Shown piece by piece: positions 46,813 through 55,867 of a stretch of 64,000 nucleotides of DNA. The number at the start of each line of letters is the position of its first letter. Position 1 is the first letter of the stretch. Origin of the DNA: RPQJ01 sp963793005 (GTDB lineage Bacteria; Pseudomonadota; Gammaproteobacteria; Steroidobacterales; Steroidobacteraceae); contig CAWBYP010000006.1 of assembly GCA_963793005.1 (NCBI GenBank), positions 38,878-102,877 of the forward strand. Reading direction: 5' to 3'. The translations under genes were made by a program, and so were the position numbers. Below the pieces are notes generated by a model. The model saw only the letters and a list, made by a program, of their open reading frames with translations. It did no database searches and was not told the DNA's origin.

Positions 46813-49047
46813 CTACTGCGCCGCTGCCGGGCTCCGGTCCAAGCCCTTCGCCACCTCCATTTCCTTGCGCGCTTCGTCCGTGCGGCCCAGGCGCTCGAGG
46901 ACCTGCGACAGTGCCTGGTGGGCGGCCGCATTCTTCGGGTCCGCCGCGATCGCGGCCCGCAACTGGCGTTCGGCATCGGCGAAATTCCCGCTGCGCGCCA
47001 GCGATGAGCCCAGGTTGTAGCGCGCGGTGACGGACTTGGGGTCCAGCTCGACCGACTTGCGATACGCCTCGATCGCCTCCTCGTTCAAGCCCTCGCGCTC
47101 CAGCACGAAACCGAGGTCGTTGTAGATCGCAGGCTGCTGCGACTCGATCGCGAGCGACTCCCTGTAGTGCGCTTCGGCGACCTCGAACTCGCCGAGGTCG
47201 ATCGAGGCGAGTGCCAGGTTGTTGTGCGCCTTCCAGTGCTTCGGATCGATTGCGAGCGCCTTACCCAGCGCTATCACCGCCTCCTTGCTGTTGCCCTGCT
47301 GGAACAAGGCGAATCCCATGGCGTTCAAGAGCTCCACGTTGTCGGGCGAGACGGCGAGTCCCCGCTCGTAGGCCCGGACCGCGCCGGGGTAGTTTCCGGT
47401 TCGCTCGTTGGCCATGCCGGCGCGAAGGAACGAGTAGGCATCGAGGAACTGCTCCGTAATCTTCACCATCGACTCGGCCGGCAGCGGGACGAACTCCGGG
47501 ATGTTCGCAGCACGGTCGCTGCCGGTGAAGCGCTCGAGCACCACGGGTGGCGTGGATTCGCCCTGCTCGTCGATGTGAGTGAGGAAGAGCTGGGTGTAGG
47601 CGGTGTTGGCCTTCGAGGAGAAGACCAGCCAGCGTCCGTTCGACGACCAGCTGTGCCAGGAATTCATGCGCGGCGTGTTGGCGCGCAGCCGCCGCGCCTC
47701 GCCACCCTCGGCCGGGATGATGTACAGCTCGCTGTCCGGCATCAGCAGCATGTAGTTCTCTGCCTTGCAGAAGACGATCCACTTGCCATCGGGCGAGAAC
47801 TTCGCGAAGTAGTTGCTCTTGCCGTTGTGCGAGGCGCCCTCGATCGGCTGGGCTTTCCCGCCGCGGCCATCATTGAACGGAACGCGGTAAAGGTCGTACT
47901 TGAACGGCTGCTTGCTCTCGAGAAACTCAGGCACGTCCTTCTCGCTCAGCAGTACGCTGGTGGCGTTCTCGATCGAGGGCTTCCGATAAGCCTTCGACCG
48001 GGCGAACACGACCCACTTCCCGTCGGGGCTCCAGGTCGGGTTGCTCTGGACGTACCCAGGGTCATCGGCGCCCGGCAGCGGCGTGAACTTGCCGGTCTCC
48101 GTGTCGTAGACGACGAGGATGCCCTTGATCGGGAAGAATAGCTGCGAGAACCAGATGTCCGGCGTCGCCACGAAAACCGCGCGGTCCTTGACCGTGCTGA
48201 TCACATAGCGGCCATCGGGCGAGACCTTGGAGAGCAGGCCGAAAGTGGCTTCGCCATCGCTCTTCTTGTAGTCGCTCCAGGTGATGATCTTCTCGTCGTT
48301 CAACAGCATCTGCTTCGACACCGGGAGGATCGCGTAGGCTCCCTTGTCGTTGCCGTAATCGACGTCGAGACCGAGCACGCTGCCGTCGCTGGAGAAGGAG
48401 TGGCAATTGCCGCAGACCGGCAGGTTCTCGAGCACGATCTGTGGCGCGCTTTCGGACTCGACCCCACCGAAGCGCCAGCGGATTCGCGACGGATCCTGCA
48501 CGGCCGAGATGAACGGCAGCGGAACCTCGCGATAGAAGATCGAGTCACTCACCGGGTCGGTCGATGTCCGGATCCGGACGCTCGCGGAAGATGCGGCCTG
48601 CTCGCCCGCGCCGACACCGACGATCGCCACTTCTGCATCACGCTGCACGCTGCGCCGCTTGATCTCGGCCCAGTCCGCCTCCGAGGGGCGCCAGCTCGGC
48701 TCGGCGGCGGCGAACCGCAGCACATCACCCTCGCCGTCGAATCGCAGCAGCACCTCCCAACGTGCGACACCCTTGGTGTCATCGCTCCAAACGAAGGTCG
48801 GGGCGACGATTTCGGGCGGGAAGAGCGTCTCATCGAGCGGGTACTTGATTTCGAGTGAACCAGAGGGCTGGCCCGGGAACGCGAGTGGCGCCTGCGCCGG
48901 CGGCGCCCCCTTGCCACAGCCGGCCAGGGCCAGCATCGCGGCCGCGACCACGCAAGCACCGACGACGGCCGAGGTGCGCGCTCGCAAGCTCATGCTTGCC
49001 CGGTAGCCGCGTGGCGGGTTCATCTCGATGACGACCTGATTCTTCAT
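46813..49047 (-). CDS. PD40-propeller and TPR lipoprotein
   Basis: A roughly 744-residue exported protein. The N-terminus ends in a lipobox (ALAGC, after MSLRARTSAVVGACVV). The middle has several PD40/TolB-type propeller repeats (SPDGKWVVFARSKAY, SPDGKWIVFCKAENY, SSNGRWLVFSSKAN) and one CxxCH-like segment (LPVCGNCHSFSSDG), which could bind a heme c. The C-terminal third is TPR (AVRAYERGLAVSPDN, AVIALGKALAIDPKHWKAHNNLA, AIEAYRKSVELDPKSVTARYNLG). ATG 49047, 49023 or 48993 are all possible starts; the last sits directly before the signal peptide. Function unknown; a scaffold or sugar/peptide-binding role at the membrane is plausible. Confidence 0.78.
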   Translation of the reverse strand: MKNQVVIEMNPPRGYRASMSLRARTSAVVGACVVAAAMLALAGCGKGAPPAQAPLAFPGQPSGSLEIKYPLDETLFPPEIVAPTFVWSDDTKGVARWEVLLRFDGEGDVLRFAAAEPSWRPSEADWAEIKRRSVQRDAEVAIVGVGAGEQAASSASVRIRTSTDPVSDSIFYREVPLPFISAVQDPSRIRWRFGGVESESAPQIVLENLPVCGNCHSFSSDGSVLGLDVDYGNDKGAYAILPVSKQMLLNDEKIITWSDYKKSDGEATFGLLSKVSPDGRYVISTVKDRAVFVATPDIWFSQLFFPIKGILVVYDTETGKFTPLPGADDPGYVQSNPTWSPDGKWVVFARSKAYRKPSIENATSVLLSEKDVPEFLESKQPFKYDLYRVPFNDGRGGKAQPIEGASHNGKSNYFAKFSPDGKWIVFCKAENYMLLMPDSELYIIPAEGGEARRLRANTPRMNSWHSWSSNGRWLVFSSKANTAYTQLFLTHIDEQGESTPPVVLERFTGSDRAANIPEFVPLPAESMVKITEQFLDAYSFLRAGMANERTGNYPGAVRAYERGLAVSPDNVELLNAMGFALFQQGNSKEAVIALGKALAIDPKHWKAHNNLALASIDLGEFEVAEAHYRESLAIESQQPAIYNDLGFVLEREGLNEEAIEAYRKSVELDPKSVTARYNLGSSLARSGNFADAERQLRAAIAADPKNAAAHQALSQVLERLGRTDEARKEMEVAKGLDRSPAAAQ

Positions 49048-49159
49048 TCGCGGGCGATTGTGGGTGAGCGCTCGAGGCCGCGTCAAACGAGGTGCAGGGG
49101 ACCGCCAGGCTCGCAGCCACCTGTCCTGGCGCCGCCGACATTTACCATAAGCCCGAAAA

Positions 49160-49189
49160 TTGACAGCGTGACTCCGCGCAGACGAGAAT
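49160..49189 (+). promoter_or_regulatory. Candidate sigma-70 promoter for the beta-helix protein gene
   Basis: A perfect TTGACA is followed after 18 bases by GAGAAT, ending 92 bases before ATG 49281. The -35 is consensus; the -10 is moderate. Confidence 0.5.
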
Positions 49190-49280
49190 CAGTCCACAAA
49201 ATATGGCGGCGACGGCGCCGGATGATTTACAAGCCCGGAATGGGCAAAGCGTTGAACTCGCTTTAAAGGGGAGAACAAGA

Positions 49281-50474
49281 ATGGTTGCCAGGTTGAATTC
49301 GCGTCCCGTTATTGCGGCGCTGGGAATCGCGATATTCGCCGTCTCGACGGCTGCCAGTGCGGCCGTGCATCGCGTCCACCCGGGACAGTCGCTGCAGGCT
49401 GCGGTCGATGCGGCGTCGCCGGGCGACACGATCCTCGTCGAGCCGGGGACTTACAAGGGCACCAACAGCAAGTACGGGCTGCGCATCACCACTGACAACC
49501 TGCGCCTGATCGGCAAGGTGGTCCGGGGTCGGGGCGAAGCGGGCAAGGTCCGGATCCTCCACGATGGCAGCCAGGAGACGGGCGTATATGCGGCCCCCGC
49601 GGGCTGCGAGTACCGCGACGTGGAAGGTTCCTGCAATGCGCCCCGCGTGCAGGGCTTCTACATCCGCGGCTTCACCGTCGAGGGATTCCCGCAGAATGGA
49701 ATCCAGACGCGCTGGGTCGACGACTTCCAGTTCGTCCAGAACGAGTCCGTCAACAACCTGAACAACGGAATCTATCCGACGCTCTCGGCGAACGGACTGG
49801 TCCAGAACAACGTCTCCTACGGCTCGCTCGACACGGCGATGTGGGTGGCTGGCTCCGAGAACGTGCGGGTCATCGGCAACACGATGTACGGCAGCACGAT
49901 CGGATTCGAAATCACCGTCTCCAATGATGTCTGGGTGAAGCAGAACAACATCTACGGCAACACTACCGGCATCGGCCTGTTCCATCCCAATGGCGCCGGC
50001 AACCCACCGAAGCCCGTGATGAAGAACTGGGTGATCGAGCAGAATCACGTCTACGACAACAACCTGCCGAACCCGGCGGTTCCGGGAACCTTCCAGAGCT
50101 TCCTGCCGCCGGGCATCGGGATCCTGCTCGCGGGCGTATCCGACCACGTGGTCGCGAAGAACACCGTCTCGGGCAACGACTTCGTCGGTATCGCGGTCCT
50201 CGGCTGGTGTACGGCCAACGCCGGCACCCCGAACTCCTGCGAGGACGAGCAACCGATCGCGGATCCTGCTGCGAACAACAACCGGGTGTCGCAGAACAAG
50301 GTGAGCGGCAATGGCATGAACGCGCCGCCGATCCCGATCGCCTTCCTGGCCGCGGACATCACCTACTTCGAGTTCGAGGGTTCGTCCGGCAACTGCTTCG
50401 AGAAGAACAAGCCCAGTGGCTTCTCGTTTGTATCCTCGCAGCCCAACGGGCTACTGCCCACCGACGGGTGCTGA
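49281..50474 (+). CDS. Secreted right-handed parallel beta-helix protein
   Basis: A 397-residue protein with a Sec signal peptide (MVARLNSRPVIAALGIAIFA, cleavage near ASAAVH) and the start of a pectate-lyase/NosD-like beta-helix (HPGQSLQAAVDAASPGDTILVEPGTY). Many Asn-rich coils follow (VQNNVSYGSLDTAMWVAGSENVRVIGNTMYGS, VVAKNTVSGNDFVGIAVLG). Two cysteine pairs may form disulfides. Most likely a polysaccharide-binding or -degrading protein, but catalytic residues cannot be assigned. ATG 49281 follows AAAGGGGAGAAC. Confidence 0.85.
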   Translation: MVARLNSRPVIAALGIAIFAVSTAASAAVHRVHPGQSLQAAVDAASPGDTILVEPGTYKGTNSKYGLRITTDNLRLIGKVVRGRGEAGKVRILHDGSQETGVYAAPAGCEYRDVEGSCNAPRVQGFYIRGFTVEGFPQNGIQTRWVDDFQFVQNESVNNLNNGIYPTLSANGLVQNNVSYGSLDTAMWVAGSENVRVIGNTMYGSTIGFEITVSNDVWVKQNNIYGNTTGIGLFHPNGAGNPPKPVMKNWVIEQNHVYDNNLPNPAVPGTFQSFLPPGIGILLAGVSDHVVAKNTVSGNDFVGIAVLGWCTANAGTPNSCEDEQPIADPAANNNRVSQNKVSGNGMNAPPIPIAFLAADITYFEFEGSSGNCFEKNKPSGFSFVSSQPNGLLPTDGC

Positions 50475-50509
50475 CAGCCCCGCTCCAGGCCGCTGGCATT
50501 TGATGCAGA

Positions 50510-50539
50510 CCGCCCGACGTCTTGACAGGCGTCGGGCGG
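50510..50539 (+). terminator. Hairpin after the beta-helix protein gene
   Basis: CCGCCCGACG and CGTCGGGCGG form a perfect 10-bp stem with a 10-base loop, 36 bases after the stop. There is no T-tract after it, so it may be a weak or Rho-assisted terminator or a transcript-end stabiliser. Confidence 0.5.
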
Positions 50540-50585
50540 CTACTGGTCCACAGCAGGCGGATTTGACTGCGGGTACTGTGCGAGC

Positions 50586-51821
50586 ATGAATCCAGTACCC
50601 GTCGCTGTCCGGACGATCCCATTGTCTTCCCACCCGGTTACCGAGACGATCGAAACTCACGGCTGCTCGATCGTTCTCCGTCGGGTTGACGGTCCCGGGG
50701 CCACGGAGCTCTTCCTTCACTGCCAGCCAACCACTGGGGTTCCCGACGCGGGCCAGCAGGCCGAAGCGATCTATCGTGCGATCCATGGCGTTCTCGAATC
50801 CCAGGGCGGCAGCTTCGAGTCAGTCGTCACCGAGACGGTCTTCCTGCGGAACCTGCGGACAAACATTGAGCCCGTACGCGAGGCGCGCCAACGCGTCCTC
50901 GCCGATGGCGGGGAGACGGCTCACAGGCCCGCCACGACCGAGATCGAGCAGCCGCCGCTCAACGAACGCGCCTGCCTGGAGGTCTCGGTGCAGGCCGTAC
51001 TGCCGAACGAGTCACCGGCGCGGTTCGAAACGATCGAGGCCAGGCCCGCCTGCGATTGTGCCGAATGCGCCCGTGCGCACGGCCTGCGGATTCATGTCGG
51101 CGAGGAGGTCCGGTTCCATGCGGGTGGTCTCTGCGGGCCGGGCGAAAATGCCTACGAACAGACGCTCGGCATGTTCGGGCATGCCGAACGACTGCTGCAG
51201 CAGGCGGGATTGGAGTTCCGCGACGTCGTGCGCACCTGGATCCACCTGCGCGAGATGGACCGCGACTACGGGGACCTGAACCGTGCGCGGCGCGAGTTCT
51301 TCGCGGCGCGCGGCATCGATCCTGTGCCGGCCAGCACCGGCATCGGCGGCGGGCCGGTCCCCGACGCACACGCTCTCTGCCTGGGGATATATGCGGTGAA
51401 AGCGGGACGCCCGCCGGTGCGGACCATAATGACCTCCCCCACGCTCAACGAGGCGGCCCAGTACGGTGCGGACTTCGTCCGCGGAATGAAGATGGTGGAG
51501 GCGAACAAGATCGCGCTCCATGTGTCCGGGACCGCGAGCATCGACGAGCACGGCAGGACCGCACACATCGGTGACTTCGAGGCCCAGGCGGACCGGATGC
51601 TCGTGAACATTGCTGCCCTGCTCAACGGGCAGGGCGCCAGCTTTGGCGACATCGTTTACGCGATCACCTACCTGAAGCAGCCCGCGGACGCGGCACGCCT
51701 TCGGCTGAGGCTCCGCCAGGGCGGCTTCGAGGGCTTCCCGCATGCGTTGGTCGCGGCGCCCATCTGTCGACCCGACCTCCTCTGTGAAACGGAAGCGCTG
51801 GCCGTCCTGCCGCTCTCATAG
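50586..51821 (+). CDS. Chorismatase/RidA-superfamily tandem-domain protein
   Basis: A 411-residue protein with two YjgF/RidA-like folds in tandem. The pattern in the second half, VVRTWIHLREMDRDYGDLNRARREFFAARGID followed by ASTGIGGGPVPDAHALCLGIYAV and a late HVSGTASIDEHG segment, resembles FkbO/Hyg5-type chorismatases, which cleave chorismate to pyruvate plus an aromatic or dihydro acid. A CDCAEC motif in the middle is unusual and could bind metal. No biosynthetic partner genes are adjacent. Family assignment is by eye and moderate; simple RidA-type imine deaminase is the alternative. Confidence 0.6.
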   Translation: MNPVPVAVRTIPLSSHPVTETIETHGCSIVLRRVDGPGATELFLHCQPTTGVPDAGQQAEAIYRAIHGVLESQGGSFESVVTETVFLRNLRTNIEPVREARQRVLADGGETAHRPATTEIEQPPLNERACLEVSVQAVLPNESPARFETIEARPACDCAECARAHGLRIHVGEEVRFHAGGLCGPGENAYEQTLGMFGHAERLLQQAGLEFRDVVRTWIHLREMDRDYGDLNRARREFFAARGIDPVPASTGIGGGPVPDAHALCLGIYAVKAGRPPVRTIMTSPTLNEAAQYGADFVRGMKMVEANKIALHVSGTASIDEHGRTAHIGDFEAQADRMLVNIAALLNGQGASFGDIVYAITYLKQPADAARLRLRLRQGGFEGFPHALVAAPICRPDLLCETEALAVLPLS

Positions 51822-51919
51822 ACCCGGATGAATCCTTCCGGGCCAGAAGCAGTTGCAATCCTGAGGCACAGGCATTACAGGTAACCCTCTGGTTCCTGAT
51901 TCGAGAGGAAGTGCTGCCA

Positions 51920-52315
51920 ATGAGAGCCATCTTCGGCCCACTTGTGATCGTCGCGCTGCTGGTCGCGGTGTGGGCAATATTCGTTCGGGGGAATCCCGGT
52001 GGAATTTCCGACGCTCGATACGCCCAGTTCAGTCGGCTCGCTCCGCCAAAGCTGCTGTACACCTGCACCAGGAAGCCGACCAGCGCCGCCGTTGCGCGGA
52101 AGGCAAGAGAGTGCGGAAAAAGTGGTCGCTCTGGCTGTGACCAGGAGGCCTACGATTGGCGCGAGGCGAGCACGGAGACCACCATCGAGTTCGCCTCGGG
52201 TGCCGGGCAGACTACGTATGACGAGTTGCTCACGGACGCAAGGCGCAATTGCGCCACGACTAACGGGAGCATGGGGGACGGCGAATTAAAGGTCCTCGAA
52301 GCGGCCCGGAATTAG
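51920..52315 (+). CDS. Hypothetical protein with one N-terminal membrane helix
   Basis: A 131-residue protein with a single hydrophobic segment (about 5-24) and a mature part with four or five cysteines (YTCTRKP, REC, SGCDQE, NCATT) suggesting disulfides in the periplasm. I do not recognise a family. ATG 51920 follows GAGAGGAAG. Its stop overlaps the end of the convergent DUF1232 gene by four bases. Confidence 0.65.
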   Translation: MRAIFGPLVIVALLVAVWAIFVRGNPGGISDARYAQFSRLAPPKLLYTCTRKPTSAAVARKARECGKSGRSGCDQEAYDWREASTETTIEFASGAGQTTYDELLTDARRNCATTNGSMGDGELKVLEAARN

Positions 52316-52884
52316 AGGCGCGTTATCAGTTCGAAGTCCGGCGCCCCGCGCCGCAGGTCGCGTTCCCTGCGCTCACGAATGCGCTCGTGCAGCGCGCGCC
52401 GCTGCGAGCCCAGCCAGTCCTCGCGGGAGACTGCCTCGTGTAGTCCGGCGGCCGCACGCCTTGCGGCCTCTTCCCTGCGGAACTCATCGAACGCCTCGTA
52501 GCTCTCCAGCTCGTGCCGCAGTTCGCGCAAAACCAGCTCGATCATGATCGCGTCGTCCACCAGCCCCAGGACCAGCACGTCGTCAGGCACGAGATCGCGC
52601 GACTCGGCAATATAGGCGAGCCCCTCCAATACACGGGCGCGTCCGGGATCCGGCAGCTGCCATTCCTCGTCGTCCAGCATGCCGACCAGCGCCTCGACCT
52701 TGCGCAGCCGGTTCGCGACGAACGGCGAATGCGTGCCAGATGCCAGGCGCGCGACGGTGCTGCGCGCCGCGGCTGCGATCTGCTGCGGCGGGCGCCCGGC
52801 CGCGCGTTCCCGCGTCCGGTGCATCACCGACCGGAAGTGATCGAGTTCCGGATCGGAAATTTCGAGCGTCACGGTCAGCGGCAT
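52312..52884 (-). CDS. YkvA-like DUF1232 protein
   Basis: A 190-residue protein. The segment LAYIAESRDLVPDDVLVLGLVDDAIMI matches the DUF1232/YkvA core, though with charged residues replacing the usual hydrophobic helix. The N-terminal 90 residues are helical with no known motif, and the C-terminal tail is very basic (RERRERDLRRG). Function unknown. It directly follows exbD on the same strand. Confidence 0.7.
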   Translation of the reverse strand: MPLTVTLEISDPELDHFRSVMHRTRERAAGRPPQQIAAAARSTVARLASGTHSPFVANRLRKVEALVGMLDDEEWQLPDPGRARVLEGLAYIAESRDLVPDDVLVLGLVDDAIMIELVLRELRHELESYEAFDEFRREEAARRAAAGLHEAVSREDWLGSQRRALHERIRERRERDLRRGAPDFELITRL

Positions 52885-52899
52885 CCGGGTCTCCCGCGG

Positions 52900-53337
52900 C
52901 TACGGCTTCGGCAGGTTTTTCAGCGGTTCCGTGGCGAGGCCGACCTTCACCATGCCGGCATTCTGAGCGTCCGCCATGATGCCGGCGAGCACCTGGAACT
53001 GGGTCGTCCGGTCCACGTGCAGGTGCAACTCCGGCTGCGGCTTGCGCTGCGCTTCCGACGCCAGTCGTTCAACCATCTCCTTGCGTTCTATGGGCACGTC
53101 GTTCAGGTACATCGAGCCGTCCGGCAACAGCGATATCACGATCGTGTCCGGCTTTTCCTCGAGCAGCACGGTCGAGGCCTGCGGCAGGTCGATCTTGATC
53201 TTGTGGGCGAGCAGTGGCGCCGTGATCATGAAGATGATCAGCAACACCAGCATGACGTCCACCAGCGGGGTGGTGTTGATCTCGGCCATCGGTGTCGAGT
53301 GTGGCTGGCCGCTGCCGCCGAGTCCGCTGAATGACAT
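52900..53337 (-). CDS. exbD: Biopolymer transport protein ExbD/TolR
   Basis: Inner-membrane motor component that uses the proton gradient to energise TonB. The 145-residue protein has one N-terminal transmembrane helix (TPLVDVMLVLLIIFMITAPLL) with the proton-carrying Asp27, and a periplasmic domain with the ExbD pattern. It follows exbB by 18 bases. Confidence 0.93.
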   Translation of the reverse strand: MSFSGLGGSGQPHSTPMAEINTTPLVDVMLVLLIIFMITAPLLAHKIKIDLPQASTVLLEEKPDTIVISLLPDGSMYLNDVPIERKEMVERLASEAQRKPQPELHLHVDRTTQFQVLAGIMADAQNAGMVKVGLATEPLKNLPKP

Positions 53338-53355
53338 GGCACCCTCCGTCCGTGA

Positions 53356-54093
53356 TCAGGCTGCTTTCTTCGCGTGTGTGCGGTGGTGATCCATCGACGA
53401 CGGAACCCTCGCGCCCGTGGTCAGGTACGCAAGCATGTCCTCCGCAAAGGCGTGGAAGCTGGCGATAATCACGCGATTGTTGCGCACCAGCAGGTTGTAG
53501 CCCAGCACCGCCGGCACCGCGACCGCGAGGCCGAGCGCCGTCATGATCAGGGCTTCGCCGACCGGCCCGGCGACCTGGTCGAGCGAGGTTTCCCCGGTCG
53601 CGCCGATGCGCACCAGCGCGTGGAAGATTCCCCACACCGTGCCAAACAGGCCCACGAACGGCGCCGTGCTGCCGACCGTTGCCAGGAACGTCAGTCCCGT
53701 CTCCAGCCGTTCCATCTCTCGATTGATTGCGCTGCGCAGCGCGCGGTCGAGGAATTCCGCGCGGTGCAGCGTTCCGGCGAGCCGGTCCTCGGTGAGCTGG
53801 TCGTGGTGCTGCATGGCGAATTCCGCATCGAGCGCGATCTTCGAGAACGGCTCCCAGTCGGGCTGCTGCTCGAGGAAGGAGATGGCCTGTTCGGGCCCGG
53901 TCTTCCAGAACGAGGACACGACCTGGTGCGAGCGGGTCCGGATGCGAGCAACCCGCAGGAACTTGATGATCATGAAGTACCAGGAGACGACCGACATGAA
54001 CACCAGCAGGCCGAAGACGAACAGCCCGATGGCGTCCGTCTCGCGCAGGAAATTGGCGAAACTCATCGTCGTAAGGGCTTCGGTGGCGTGCAT
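53356..54093 (-). CDS. exbB: MotA/TolQ/ExbB proton channel protein
   Basis: Five-subunit channel partner of ExbD. The 245-residue protein has three transmembrane helices (about 15-40, 125-150 and 170-195) and the conserved GLFGTVWGIFHAL and AVAVPAVLGYNLLVR segments. ATG 54093 is followed by a second possible start at MSFANFL (54066). It lies 12 bases after tonB. The set serves the TonB-dependent receptor(s), including the one at 24581-26787. Confidence 0.93.
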   Translation of the reverse strand: MHATEALTTMSFANFLRETDAIGLFVFGLLVFMSVVSWYFMIIKFLRVARIRTRSHQVVSSFWKTGPEQAISFLEQQPDWEPFSKIALDAEFAMQHHDQLTEDRLAGTLHRAEFLDRALRSAINREMERLETGLTFLATVGSTAPFVGLFGTVWGIFHALVRIGATGETSLDQVAGPVGEALIMTALGLAVAVPAVLGYNLLVRNNRVIIASFHAFAEDMLAYLTTGARVPSSMDHHRTHAKKAA

Positions 54094-54105
54094 GTGGAGT
54101 TCCCT

Positions 54106-54813
54106 TCAGTCAATTATCTTGAATTCGATCGGTACGACGGCCCACGAGCGCACCGGCAGGCCATTGCGCATGGCGGGCACGAAGATCCAGTCACGCACGG
54201 CCGTTAATGCCGATTCATCGAGGGCGGAGTCACCGCTGGACTTCGCCAGCGTGACTTCCTGGGGCGAGCCGTCCTCGCCCACGAGCACACGGACCTTCAC
54301 CACGCCTTCGGCACCCGACCGCAGGCAGCGCGGTGGATAGACCGGCGGTTTCATGCGCCGGAGCGCGACCCTCGACTGGACGATCGGCTCGTCACTCGCC
54401 TGGTTGCCGATGCCATCGACTTCCGCACCGGGCGGGCTCGGCGGTCCCGGCTCGCCTTCGAGCAGTTCGTCGCCGATCGCGTATTTCTTGACCTGCGTGT
54501 CCGGCGGAACAGGGTTCGTGGTCGGCGTGTCCACCAGGATCGGGACGGGCCGAGTCTTGCGCGGCGCCTTCTCCACTTTGTCCTGGACGCCGCCGACCGG
54601 CTCGGTCTGCTCTTCGCGCGGCAACGGCAGCGGCGGCGGCGGCAAGCGCTCGAGACTGACCTGGAAGAGCGGCGGCGCATCACTGGAAGTATCCGGAGGA
54701 CGCACGGTGAGCAGGCCCGCGATGCCCGCGGTGTGCGCAGTCGTGACCAGCAGCAGCACGAGACCCGCGCCCCAGGTGAGGCGTTCGTCGTGGATGTAGC
54801 GATCGATCCGCAT
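54106..54813 (-). CDS. tonB: TonB energy transducer
   Basis: Links the ExbB/ExbD motor to outer-membrane receptors. The 235-residue protein has one N-terminal membrane helix (LTWGAGLVLLLVTTAHTAGIAGLL, about 13-36), a Pro/charged periplasmic linker (LERLPPPPLPLPREE) and a TonB_C domain (PPVYPPRCLRSGAEGVVKVRVLV ... IPIEFKIID-like end). It is the first gene of the tonB-exbB-exbD operon. Confidence 0.92.
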   Translation of the reverse strand: MRIDRYIHDERLTWGAGLVLLLVTTAHTAGIAGLLTVRPPDTSSDAPPLFQVSLERLPPPPLPLPREEQTEPVGGVQDKVEKAPRKTRPVPILVDTPTTNPVPPDTQVKKYAIGDELLEGEPGPPSPPGAEVDGIGNQASDEPIVQSRVALRRMKPPVYPPRCLRSGAEGVVKVRVLVGEDGSPQEVTLAKSSGDSALDESALTAVRDWIFVPAMRNGLPVRSWAVVPIEFKIID

Positions 54814-54865
54814 GGACTCTCGCGGCGGCGCTGCCTGCCGACAGCACAGATCTGAATACTGGAAT

Positions 54866-54888
54866 CTATGCCAGTCCCGGCGGCATAG
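54866..54888. promoter_or_regulatory. Inverted repeat upstream of tonB
   Basis: CTATGCC and GGCATAG form a perfect 7-bp inverted repeat with a 9-base loop, 53 bases upstream of the tonB start. It could be an operator or a hairpin. It does not match a Fur box. The rest of the 220-base gap (54814-55033) is non-coding, with an AT-rich patch near 54908-54920 that may hold the -10 region. Confidence 0.35.
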
Positions 54889-55033
54889 GAGCGCCGCTTG
54901 GCAGCTATATGTACCTAATTACGCAGGCATTTCCCGCGGCGTGGGACCGGGCTTTCCCCGCGCCGGCCGACCGAGCCTGTGTCGAACCGGAACCGGCGAT
55001 GCCTCGGGTTCGATGCGTTCCCGCCCACAGCTC

Positions 55034-55591
55034 CTAGCGTGTCGGCGTTGGGCGACTGGCGCCTGCGAACGCACGCTCGATCGTCCTGATTGACTCGGCA
55101 CTGTCCCATTCCCGGGCGCCGCTGAACCTCGCGACGACGCGACCGCTCGCGTCGACGAGCACCGTGAGTGGCACGGTCGAGGCGCCGAGCATGTGCTCCA
55201 GCGTCAGCCTGTAGTCGATGTAGTGACTGACCGTAGCGTTCGAGTGCCTGAGCCACCTCAACGCCGCGTCCCGGTCGTCGTCGATCGAGATGCCAATCAC
55301 GACATACCGACTTCCGGCCTCGCTCCACGCAAGCCTTTCGAGCGAAGCCGCCTCGGCCCGACAGGGTCCGCACCAGCTGGCCCACACATTGATGATCAAC
55401 GGGCGGCCGCGGTAACTTGAAATCGATCGCGACGGACCGTTCAAGCCAGCCATCGTCACGTCCGGCAAAGAACGACCAACTGCGACAGGCGCAGGGGTAT
55501 CGAGCACTGCCGCTGTTGCAGGCGTCGTCATGAGCGTCAGTGCGCAGGCGCAGGCTGCTGCGGCCCGGCGAGGCGCTTTGATCAAGGGCAT
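55034..55591 (-). CDS. TlpA/ResA-like periplasmic thioredoxin
   Basis: A 185-residue protein with an N-terminal signal sequence (about 1-28, ending PATAAV) and a thioredoxin fold with the active site WASWCGPC (Cys74, Cys77) and cis-proline STVPLTVLVDASG. Acts as a thiol-disulfide reductant in the periplasm, perhaps for cytochrome c maturation or protein repair. No cytochrome-c-maturation genes are adjacent. Confidence 0.9.
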   Translation of the reverse strand: MPLIKAPRRAAAACACALTLMTTPATAAVLDTPAPVAVGRSLPDVTMAGLNGPSRSISSYRGRPLIINVWASWCGPCRAEAASLERLAWSEAGSRYVVIGISIDDDRDAALRWLRHSNATVSHYIDYRLTLEHMLGASTVPLTVLVDASGRVVARFSGAREWDSAESIRTIERAFAGASRPTPTR

Positions 55592-55867
55592 GAGGCAAAG
55601 TATGCCCGAAGCGCGCTTTCAGTTTAAATCCCGGCCTTGTCAGTTTCGCGGCGGATTTCTTCGCTGGAAGCAATGACTTCGAGGAATGCATGGCATTGAG
55701 CCCGCAGGAACGTTAGCATCCTGCTGCCGGACGCAGTCACATGACCTGATACCCCGGCTGACTGAACCCCGCCAACTGAACTGGAGCGACTGAATGACCC
55801 GAAGTGTCTGCGTGACGTACGCGCACGGCCGGCAATTGGCGCGTAGTCGCACAAGGCTCCGGGGCGT

